Shown here: positions 1 to 5,023 of the stretch, piece by piece
Layout: each line of letters starts with the position of its first letter
Numbering within the stretch: position 1 is the stretch's first letter
NCBI GenBank assembly: GCA_002384315.1
Contig: DGBL01000216.1
Location: forward strand, 1-8,338
DNA: 8,338 bases
Source of the DNA: Micrococcaceae bacterium UBA4005
Lineage (GTDB): Bacteria > Actinomycetota > Actinomycetes > Actinomycetales > Micrococcaceae
Direction: 5' to 3'
Notes under the pieces: generated by a model
What the model saw: only the letters and a program-made list of their open reading frames with translations
What the model was told of the DNA's origin: nothing
The model's database searches: none
Made by a program: the position numbers and the translations under genes

Positions 1-302
1 GGGAAGCTGTTCAGAAAATCTTCGTCGAGGATGCGCATGAACCCCGAGGAGACAACGTAGTCCGGAGCGTAGGAGACGACCTTCGCCGTCAGCGCAGCAT
101 TCCAGTCGCGGCGGTCCCGATAATCAGCGAAGTCAATGTGGAAGGTATCGATCCCTGCCGCCGCGGCGCGTTCCACCCCGTAAGTTCCTGGGCGATCCGC
201 ACCCACGGCGGAAATCTCGATATCGAGGCTTCCCTCGGCGACGGCGTCGATGACCGCCTGGAGATTGGATCCGGTTCCTGAGACCAGGACAACAATGCGC
301 AT
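1..302 (-). CDS. purN: Phosphoribosylglycinamide formyltransferase PurN, N-terminal part (3' end beyond window)
   Basis: PurN transfers a formyl group from 10-formyltetrahydrofolate to GAR, giving FGAR, the third step of purine synthesis in the cytoplasm. Reading the minus strand from the ATG at 302-300 gives an open frame of 100 residues that runs off the window. It opens MRIVVLVSGTGSNLQ, with the family's nucleotide-binding SGTGSN loop at residues 8-13, and near the edge reads SGFMRIL, the conserved strand-loop of the family. The catalytic Asn/His/Asp residues lie further on and cannot be seen. The family is usually about 190-210 residues, so roughly half is present. The start is fixed by the SGTGSN spacing and by a -10-like hexamer 6 nt upstream, which suggests a leaderless mRNA. 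purH commonly follows purN in actinobacteria, but that region is outside the window. Confidence 0.95.
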   Translation of the reverse strand, partial: MRIVVLVSGTGSNLQAVIDAVAEGSLDIEISAVGADRPGTYGVERAAAAGIDTFHIDFADYRDRRDWNAALTAKVVSYAPDYVVSSGFMRILDEDFLNSF

Positions 303-308
303 GGGTCA

Positions 309-314
309 ACCATA
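309..314 (-). promoter_or_regulatory. Probable leaderless promoter (-10) of purN
   Basis: The minus strand reads TATGGT, which fits TANNNT, and ends 6 nt before the purN ATG. Transcription would therefore start at or next to the start codon. No Shine-Dalgarno sequence is present. The expected -35 position (about 332-337) falls in the opposing promoter and does not resemble TTGACA. Confidence 0.5.
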
Positions 315-331
315 GGCGTGCGACTCGCCTA
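313..331. repeat. Inverted repeat between the purN and 134-aa gene promoters
   Basis: TAGGCG at 313-318 and CGCCTA at 326-331 are perfect complements separated by 7 nt. The repeat fills the space between the two opposed -10 hexamers and overlaps the ends of both. It could be an operator, or partly a by-product of two facing TA-rich -10 elements. Confidence 0.4.
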
Positions 332-335
332 GGGT
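330..335 (+). promoter_or_regulatory. Probable leaderless promoter (-10) of the 134-aa membrane protein
   Basis: TAGGGT lies 7 nt upstream of the ATG at 343, and no purine-rich ribosome-binding site lies between them. This geometry predicts transcription starting at the start codon. The ideal -35 position (307-312) would overlap the purN -10 and first codon region. Confidence 0.5.
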
Positions 336-342
336 TAAAACC

Positions 343-747
343 ATGGAAAATGATGGGCCTTCCCCCCGCTCCCTCCAGCAACGGGAGCGCGAGCCCGCTG
401 CGCCGAGGGCGCTCTACTGGTTCGCGGCGCTACTGCTGTCATCGATGCTTTCCAGCAGGCTGCACCTGCCGTGGAAACTGCTGGCGGTAGTGTTCGGGAT
501 GGCTGCATTGGTCCTTGGAGCCGTGGCGTTAGTGGAGGCCCTGCGCCAGCACCAGCCATCCCTGGTGAAAGCTGGCCTGGCCCTGGGCCTCGCGGCGGCG
601 CTACTACTGACCTTTGGCAACGGAATCGCGGTCTTGTTATGGCCGGCTACCGCCGAATTTGAACGGTGCACATCCACCGCCCTGACGATCAGCGCTATGG
701 AAGCCTGCGACGACGGGCTGCGCAATCTGCGCGGGCTCCTGCCGTGA
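343..747 (+). CDS. Small three-helix membrane protein of unknown function (134 aa)
   Basis: I do not recognise a named family. The N-terminal 20 residues are charged and rich in Arg, Glu and Pro. Three hydrophobic segments follow at about residues 24-39, 44-66 and 76-100, so it is probably a plasma-membrane protein. The C-terminal tail (about 104-134) is hydrophilic and carries two cysteines, C109 and C122, in the pattern ERC-x12-C. If the tail lies outside the cell, these could form a disulfide. The start is supported by TAGGGT 7 nt upstream, typical of a leaderless message. The gene is divergent from purN and convergent with the DUF6350 gene, sharing a hairpin at 769-798. Codon use is high-GC like its neighbours. 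An antisense frame covers part of it but shows no protein-like features. Similar short membrane proteins may exist in relatives, but function cannot be inferred. Confidence 0.75.
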   Translation: MENDGPSPRSLQQREREPAAPRALYWFAALLLSSMLSSRLHLPWKLLAVVFGMAALVLGAVALVEALRQHQPSLVKAGLALGLAAALLLTFGNGIAVLLWPATAEFERCTSTALTISAMEACDDGLRNLRGLLP

Positions 748-768
748 CGCTAGCAACAATCCAGGACG

Positions 769-798
769 CTCCGGCGGGTCAGCGTTGAGCCGCCGGGG
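769..798. terminator. Hairpin between convergent genes, probable bidirectional terminator
   Basis: A 9-bp GC-rich stem pairs 769-777 with 790-798 (one G-U). The 12-nt loop can itself pair TCA (779-781) with TGA (786-788). There is no run of T after the stem on either strand, which is common for actinobacterial terminators. It starts 22 nt after the stop at 747 and 9 nt after the DUF6350 stop on the other strand, so it can serve both genes. Confidence 0.6.
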
Positions 799-806
799 AG
801 TTGTCC

Positions 807-2096
807 TCAGCGGCGCGGCTCGCGTTCCAGCAACGGGCCAGCAAGATAACCGATGACCGATCCCAGGGCAGTTCCCACCCCTAGCCAGAGCATCACAGCC
901 CAGGGATTCGGGCCGAGCTCGGTGAACCGTCCCAACCCGAGCGAAGCCCGCGAAAGCCAGGCGAGCACTCCCGATCCCGCCGCGGCGGTGACGCCCACCA
1001 GTAACCCCATGCTCAGCGTCGACGCCGTGCCGGATAACCACCGACGGTGCAGCGTAATCTCCAGCCATTCGTCGAAATGATTTTCCCCTTCGCGGAAAAA
1101 CCACCATCCGGCGAGAATGCCGGCGACGAGCGGGACGGCCAGAGCCGCGTAACCATATTCCAGGGCCCCGGCCGGTATCGCTCCCAGGACGGGAATAGCC
1201 GGAAGCGGACCTAGCGTGCTGCCCCACGGGCTGACCGAGCTGTCCACGCCAAGAGCGAAGCCCGAACCTGAGGCCCAGGCCATGGTCCAGATGATCAGGT
1301 TTGGCATGAAACCGAGCTGGGAGAGGGTGAGTACCGTCGCCCCCACGATTCCGGCGTCGAGCCGTTCGTAGATCGCGGCGATCTGCGCCCACTGCAACCC
1401 GACTGCGGTGGCGAACAGCGCCGCGGAGAGACCTAGGGATACCAACAGCGCCAGGAACCCGGACCGCAGCACCGACCAGAGATACGATCCCGCCCAGCGC
1501 CAATGTTGGCTGGTGCGGGCAATCCAGCCAGCACGGTCGACACCGATCAACCGGCTCCAAGCTCCGGCCTCCCGGTATGCTCCCGTGACTAATCCGGCAC
1601 CCGCAGCGATCAGCGGGATCAGGGTCCCGGCGCCGAGGGGCACCGTGGCATCGACATTGCTCGAAAATGAGGCGATCAGCAGCGACGTGGCGGCGTAAGC
1701 GCCCAAGGCGCCGAGAATGGCCTGCCACAACTGGTCCGTGTAGGAGGCCCGCGCCAGCCGTCGTCCAGCCCGCCAGGCGAGGGCGAAGGGAAGAAGTGTT
1801 AGGGCCAGAGGTACCACGTGCAGCACGCCCGTCGAGGCGCTCGTCCCTCCAACGCCGGCGGGGAAGGACAACTGTAGCGGGACTCCGTGCATCACCATCC
1901 ACGCCTGCCCCGCAAGCTGGCCGGCCGACTGCATTCCCTTGCCGGAAAACCCACCCGTGACCCACACACCAGCTATCGGCAGCACAACCAGCGCCACGGA
2001 AATCAAGGCAGCCTGGCCAAGCTCGAACACCCCCTGCAACCAGAGCGGCATTGGTAATGCCCGGAGGGAGCGGAGGGGAAGTTTCATCCATCCCAT
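807..2096 (-). CDS. DUF6350 multi-pass membrane protein (PerM-like)
   Basis: This is a 429-residue, strongly hydrophobic protein with about eight or nine membrane segments, for example near residues 24-46, 90-108, 124-145, 155-173, 208-232, 249-270, 316-333, 360-380 and 399-420. The stretch from residue 257 (LSQLGFMPNLIIWTMAWASG) with the downstream PVLGAIPAG fits actinobacterial DUF6350 proteins. The Mycobacterium tuberculosis member, PerM, is encoded beside purN and has been linked to cell division and persistence. Here purN is also close, with one small opposite-strand gene between. The DUF6350 protein's biochemical role is unknown. The gene follows the exporter gene by 48 nt on the same strand and may share its transcript. 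The first ATG (2096) has only a weak GGTGG-type site. The ATG at 2087, three codons later, is an alternative start. A longer overlapping frame (637-2091) is a shadow with no membrane pattern. Confidence 0.85.
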   Translation of the reverse strand: MGWMKLPLRSLRALPMPLWLQGVFELGQAALISVALVVLPIAGVWVTGGFSGKGMQSAGQLAGQAWMVMHGVPLQLSFPAGVGGTSASTGVLHVVPLALTLLPFALAWRAGRRLARASYTDQLWQAILGALGAYAATSLLIASFSSNVDATVPLGAGTLIPLIAAGAGLVTGAYREAGAWSRLIGVDRAGWIARTSQHWRWAGSYLWSVLRSGFLALLVSLGLSAALFATAVGLQWAQIAAIYERLDAGIVGATVLTLSQLGFMPNLIIWTMAWASGSGFALGVDSSVSPWGSTLGPLPAIPVLGAIPAGALEYGYAALAVPLVAGILAGWWFFREGENHFDEWLEITLHRRWLSGTASTLSMGLLVGVTAAAGSGVLAWLSRASLGLGRFTELGPNPWAVMLWLGVGTALGSVIGYLAGPLLEREPRR

Positions 2097-2144
2097 GGTG
2101 CCACCGTCAAAGCCCGCTAGCGCTCAGCGACTCGGTGCATTCCG

Positions 2145-2897
2145 TCACGTCAGCAGGTCCAACACGCCCTTGGTCGTAGCCATCGCCGCGCCAAAGAACG
2201 CGATGGCAATCACCGCGAACCGCGCATGATCGTCCTTCACATAGCGCGACAGCTTCTCCCCGGCAAAGATTCCCGAGACGATAACTACCCCGATCACCGC
2301 CCACATCCACGCGTCCAGCTCCGGCATCTGACCCGGATCGAGGAGGCTCTTGGCAATCAGCGTGACCATGCCGATGACCAGGAAAAATGGTTGGAGCGTC
2401 GCCGCGAACGGCCGCTGCGGCCACCGGGACAGCATCGCGTAGGCGCTCACTGCCGGCCCGCCGACGCCCGCCATCGAATTGGTCAGCCCAGCAGTGAACC
2501 CGGCCAGTGCTTTCGGTGCGTTGCCGCTGATAACCACGGCGGAACGCTGGAGGACCAGCGAGGCCGTAAGCGCCACCAGCACAATCCCGCCGACCATCAC
2601 AGCCAGCGGAGCGGACGGCGCTGCCACAGCGATGAACGAGCCTGGAATCGATCCGAAAACCGAGGGAACCACCAGCCACCGGAACATGGACCAGTCGATG
2701 TCCCGCCACACGCGGCCCATGATGATTCCGGAGGAGACAACACCACAGACATTGACCATCAATACCCCGCCGTGAGGACCCAAAATGAGCACGAGGAACG
2801 GTGCGATGAGCAGGGCGAACCCGAGGCCGGCAATACGTTGGGCGATCGCTCCGGCGAAGATCGAGACGAGCACGATCACGAAAATCCCAATAGTCAC
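2145..2897 (-). CDS. TauE/SafE-family sulfite/organosulfonate-type membrane exporter
   Basis: About 250 residues with roughly eight hydrophobic segments arranged as two similar halves. This is the size and architecture of TauE/SafE (DUF81) permeases, which export sulfite, sulfoacetate or related small anions. Family-like features are QRIAGLGFALL early in helix 1 and the second-half signature GLTNSMAGVGGPAVSAY around residues 137-153, with its Gly-rich GVGGP turn. The substrate cannot be read from sequence. The start chosen is the GTG at 2897, which lies 7 nt after a TACTGT -10 hexamer (leaderless). A GTG at 2906 would add three residues but lies inside that hexamer. The gene leads a probable operon with DUF6350. 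It is divergent from the DUF1684 gene, and a perfect inverted repeat lies between the two. A 248-aa antisense frame across it is very rich in His, Arg, Asp and Asn and is a shadow. Confidence 0.87.
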   Translation of the reverse strand: MTIGIFVIVLVSIFAGAIAQRIAGLGFALLIAPFLVLILGPHGGVLMVNVCGVVSSGIIMGRVWRDIDWSMFRWLVVPSVFGSIPGSFIAVAAPSAPLAVMVGGIVLVALTASLVLQRSAVVISGNAPKALAGFTAGLTNSMAGVGGPAVSAYAMLSRWPQRPFAATLQPFFLVIGMVTLIAKSLLDPGQMPELDAWMWAVIGVVIVSGIFAGEKLSRYVKDDHARFAVIAIAFFGAAMATTKGVLDLLT

Positions 2898-2904
2898 CCT
2901 AGAC

Positions 2905-2910
2905 ACAGTA
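2905..2910 (-). promoter_or_regulatory. Probable leaderless promoter (-10) of the TauE/SafE gene
   Basis: The minus strand reads TACTGT, 7 nt upstream of the GTG at 2897. Its ideal -35 position (about 2928-2933) falls inside the inverted repeat at 2918-2944 and does not match the consensus, so an activator or repressor at that repeat is plausible. Confidence 0.45.
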
Positions 2911-2917
2911 CAAGCAG

Positions 2918-2944
2918 GGGCCTGCCAGCCCGCCGGGCAGGCCC
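2918..2944. repeat. Perfect 9-bp inverted repeat, candidate shared operator
   Basis: GGGCCTGCC (2918-2926) and GGCAGGCCC (2936-2944) are perfect complements around a 9-nt spacer. The repeat lies between the divergent exporter and DUF1684 genes, centred on the place where the -35 elements of both should be. As it is upstream of both genes, a terminator role is unlikely. It is best read as a regulator-binding site, although no regulator gene is visible nearby. Confidence 0.5.
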
Positions 2945-2956
2945 GCGCAGCACCGG

Positions 2957-2962
2957 TAGCCT
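2957..2962 (+). promoter_or_regulatory. Probable leaderless promoter (-10) of the DUF1684 gene
   Basis: TAGCCT ends 6 nt before the ATG at 2969. The intervening AGAGGA is purine-rich but directly abuts the ATG, too close for a normal Shine-Dalgarno. The ideal -35 position (2934-2939) lies inside the inverted repeat. Confidence 0.45.
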
Positions 2963-2968
2963 AGAGGA

Positions 2969-3634
2969 ATGACTGCGCTGACAGTTGCCCTAGATACGGC
3001 CGACTGGCGGTCCCGGGTTTTCGACCTGTACGCCGCCGTGCGTGAGCGCGCGGTGCGCGAATCCCCCGAGGCGGCCCACAGCCTCTGGCGGGCAGGTCGG
3101 GACACCCTCTTCGGCACCCACGCCGCGTCGCCCTTATCTCCCGCGGCAAAGGAGAGCTTCACCGGACTCGCTGTGGCTCCCTACGATCCCGGCTTCCGGC
3201 ACGAAGTGGATATCGCCCCCTCTCCCGCCGGCGAGGTGATCGATGTGCAGACCGGCACGGACGGCGTCGTGCGCTTTGAACGCCTAGGTACCGTGGTGAT
3301 TCCCGCCGTCGGCCCGCTGGCGCTCTGGCGACTGGCCGCCTATGGGGGCGGGGTGTTCCTACCTCTGCGCGATGGCCTGGCGGGCATCGCGGGAGGAACC
3401 TATGGAGGGGGCCGATACGTCCTCGACACGGTCAAGGGCGCACACCTCGGGCAGGGACGGCGTCCGGGCAGTCTCGTGGTCGATTTGAATTTCGCCTACA
3501 ACCCGTCCTGCGCCTACAACGAAGCCTGGGCATGTCCACTGCCTGGAGCAGGCAACCGGGTAACGGTCGAAGTCCCCGTAGGTGAACTCCACCCCCTCCC
3601 ACCTAGGACGCGTGCTCAGTTCTTGTTGGAATAA
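2969..3634 (+). CDS. DUF1684 domain-containing protein
   Basis: A 221-residue soluble protein with no signal peptide or membrane segment. The C-terminal half carries the DUF1684 hallmarks: GTYGGGRYVLDT at about 143-154, then KGAHLG, then LNFAYNPSCAYNEAWACPL at about 173-191. The last includes the near-invariant N-F-A-Y-N-P-S-C-A-Y with C181 and C189, and is followed by GNRVTVEVPVGE. DUF1684 proteins are widespread in actinobacteria and a few other phyla, and their activity is not established. The conserved Gly, Tyr and Cys residues suggest a binding or catalytic pocket, but that is inference. The gene ends with tandem in-frame stops (TAA TAG, 3632-3637). It is divergent from the TauE/SafE gene and shares a palindrome with it, which hints at common regulation. 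The glycosyltransferase gene downstream has its own promoter-like signal 97 nt later. Confidence 0.88.
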   Translation: MTALTVALDTADWRSRVFDLYAAVRERAVRESPEAAHSLWRAGRDTLFGTHAASPLSPAAKESFTGLAVAPYDPGFRHEVDIAPSPAGEVIDVQTGTDGVVRFERLGTVVIPAVGPLALWRLAAYGGGVFLPLRDGLAGIAGGTYGGGRYVLDTVKGAHLGQGRRPGSLVVDLNFAYNPSCAYNEAWACPLPGAGNRVTVEVPVGELHPLPPRTRAQFLLE

Positions 3635-3730
3635 TAGCGGAATCGGCCGGATACCAACCATAAGTGAGGAAGCGTTCCGGAGGAGTTTACCGGGAGGTCA
3701 TCTGAGGCTTGCCTGACCAACAACTTCCGC

Positions 3731-3739
3731 TGCCATGAT
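3731..3739 (+). promoter_or_regulatory. Probable extended -10 promoter of the glycosyltransferase gene (leaderless)
   Basis: TGC followed by CATGAT resembles an extended -10 and ends 6 nt before the GTG start at 3746, again the leaderless spacing. There is no Shine-Dalgarno. TTGCCT (3709-3714) is a possible -35 with a long 19-nt spacer. A short inverted repeat, GGTCA (3696-3700) with TGACC (3714-3718), covers the -35 region. The rest of the 111-bp gap after the DUF1684 gene shows no convincing terminator. Confidence 0.4.
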
Positions 3740-3745
3740 GAACCA

Positions 3746-4900
3746 GTGAGGGTCGCCCTGGTTGCTGAATCGTTTCTGCCGCATATGAATGGGGTCACCC
3801 ATTCCCTACTGAAAGTACTGGCGCACCTGCGCGAGCGCGGCGACGAGGTGCTGGTAATCGCACCGTCGTCGTCCTGGCTCGACGACGAGGCGCCCGCGAC
3901 CGTGGAGGGATTCCCGGTCTATACGCTGCCGTCGTTCCCCCTGAGCGGCTACGCGAATGTCCGCCTCGCGGCCGGCTCGGTGGTGCGCATCCGGCGCATC
4001 CTGGCACGCTTCGCGCCCGACGTCGTCCACCTGGCTTCACCGTTCGTGCTGGGTTGGAGGGCGGTCGTCGCGGCCCAACAGCTCGGCATACCTACGGTGT
4101 CCATCTATCAGACCGAAGTTCCCGCCTATGCCGCACGGTACGGTTTTCCCTGGCTGGAGAACTTCCTCTGGCAGCGGGTGGAGAATATCCACGATGCCTC
4201 GACGCTCACCCTCGCGCCCTCAACTTTTGCCCTCAGACAGCTTCAATCGCGGGGCATCCAGCGGGTGCACCTGTGGCGGCGCGGCGTGGATACGGCCCGA
4301 TTCAGCCCAGACAAGCGCGACGACGGATGGCGGGCCACCGTAGCGCCGGAACCTGAGACTCGGATCATCGGGTACGTTGGCAGGCTCGCGGCGGAAAAGC
4401 AGGTGGAGGACCTCGCGGCGCTGGATGCTATCCCCGGCACCCGGCTGGTGATCGTGGGGTCCGGACCGTCCAAAGACAGCCTCCGGCGGATCCTGCCTAA
4501 CGCGCATTTCGCAGGTTTTCAGTCCGGGGAGGACCTTGCACGCATCGTTGCGTCCTTCGACCTGTTCGTCCATCCCGGGGAATCGGAAACGTTCTGCCAG
4601 ACCATCCAGGAGTCGATGGCCTCCGGGGTGCCGGTCGTGGCGGTCGGTCGCGGCGGGCCGCTGGATCTCGTCGATCCCTCGCATACCGGCTGGATCTACC
4701 AGCCCGGAGACCTCGAGGGCCTGCGCTCGGCGGTTCTCGACCTGATCGGCGACGACGCCAAGAGGCGCGCTTTCGGCCGTACCGCCTGTGCCGCGGTTCA
4801 GGGTAGAACATGGCCGGTCCTGTGCGAACAGCTCCTTGCCTACTACGACCGGGCGATCGCTGTCCAGGCCCGGGTTGGCCGTGCAGTAGCCGGAGGCTAG
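3746..4900 (+). CDS. GT4-family glycosyltransferase, MgtA/PimB-like mannosyltransferase
   Basis: A 384-residue GT-B glycosyltransferase. The N-terminal acceptor domain begins MRVALVAESFLPHMNGVTHS, with the glycine-turn loop of this fold at about residues 10-20. The C-terminal sugar-nucleotide domain starts near 205 with IIGYVGRLAAEKQV (207-220), the usual GRL..EK phosphate-binding segment. The retaining-GT EX7E motif lies at E281-E289, in HPGESETFCQTIQESMASG. The general layout resembles MgtA (formerly PimB) of mycobacteria and corynebacteria, a GDP-mannose-dependent alpha-mannosyltransferase that builds a glycolipid anchor for lipomannan-like polymers. The donor, however, cannot be proven from sequence. 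It is expected to act at the inner face of the membrane and has no transmembrane helix. The GTG start is supported by homology-like spacing of the first strand and a leaderless -10. A hairpin follows the stop, before the Stealth gene. Confidence 0.9.
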   Translation: MRVALVAESFLPHMNGVTHSLLKVLAHLRERGDEVLVIAPSSSWLDDEAPATVEGFPVYTLPSFPLSGYANVRLAAGSVVRIRRILARFAPDVVHLASPFVLGWRAVVAAQQLGIPTVSIYQTEVPAYAARYGFPWLENFLWQRVENIHDASTLTLAPSTFALRQLQSRGIQRVHLWRRGVDTARFSPDKRDDGWRATVAPEPETRIIGYVGRLAAEKQVEDLAALDAIPGTRLVIVGSGPSKDSLRRILPNAHFAGFQSGEDLARIVASFDLFVHPGESETFCQTIQESMASGVPVVAVGRGGPLDLVDPSHTGWIYQPGDLEGLRSAVLDLIGDDAKRRAFGRTACAAVQGRTWPVLCEQLLAYYDRAIAVQARVGRAVAGG

Positions 4901-4907
4901 CCCCGCG

Positions 4908-4934
4908 GGCCGAAGCGGCGTCGGCTTAGCGGCC
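4908..4934 (+). terminator. Imperfect hairpin after the glycosyltransferase gene
   Basis: GGCCG plus AAGC (4908-4916) pairs with GCTT and CGGCC (4924-4927, 4930-4934), leaving a 2-nt bulge and a 7-nt loop. It begins 8 nt after the stop at 4900 and lacks a T tract. It may be a weak terminator or an RNA-stabilising stem, separating this gene from the Stealth promoter at 4982. Confidence 0.35.
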
Positions 4935-4981
4935 AAAGTGTCGGGGTGGCGGACGCTGAACCATCCGTGCTTGCCGGGAAC

Positions 4982-4987
4982 TAGAAT
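4982..4987 (+). promoter_or_regulatory. Probable -10 element of the Stealth gene
   Basis: TAGAAT matches TATAAT at five of six positions. Transcription would begin near 4994, leaving a leader of about 30 nt that contains the GGAGG site used for the ATT start at 5024. No good -35 is visible. The ATG overlapping this hexamer (4986) is in another frame and would be upstream of the transcript. Confidence 0.4.
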
Positions 4988-5012
4988 GGGATCCGACGCT
5001 GACCACTACCGC

Positions 5013-5017
5013 GGAGG
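5013..5017 (+). promoter_or_regulatory. Shine-Dalgarno that decides the Stealth start
   Basis: GGAGG with 6 nt to the ATT at 5024 is among the best ribosome-binding sites in the window. No ATG, GTG or TTG in the Stealth frame lies within normal range of it, so it points to ATT as the initiator. Confidence 0.6.
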
Positions 5018-5023
5018 TTCCCC

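Noticed and set aside
637..2091. 484-residue minus-strand frame, longer than the DUF6350 frame it overlaps
   Set aside because: It is Arg/Gly-rich, lacks helices and domains, and runs past the hairpin at 769-798 into the convergent gene. The 429-aa frame has the membrane pattern and DUF6350 motif.
2097..2144. Separate promoter or terminator between the TauE/SafE and DUF6350 genes
   Set aside because: Only the small palindrome CGCTAGCG and no clear -10 at leaderless spacing were found. A shared transcript is the simpler reading.
2226..2972. 248-residue plus-strand frame opposite the TauE/SafE gene
   Set aside because: Its translation is dominated by His, Arg, Asp, Gln and Pro with no hydrophobic core, the signature of an antisense shadow. 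The opposite strand encodes a clear membrane transporter.
3625..3658. Possible terminator after the DUF1684 gene (GTTGG at 3625-3629 with CCAAC at 3654-3658)
   Set aside because: Only 5 bp with a 24-nt loop, and the inner palindrome is imperfect. Too weak to call.
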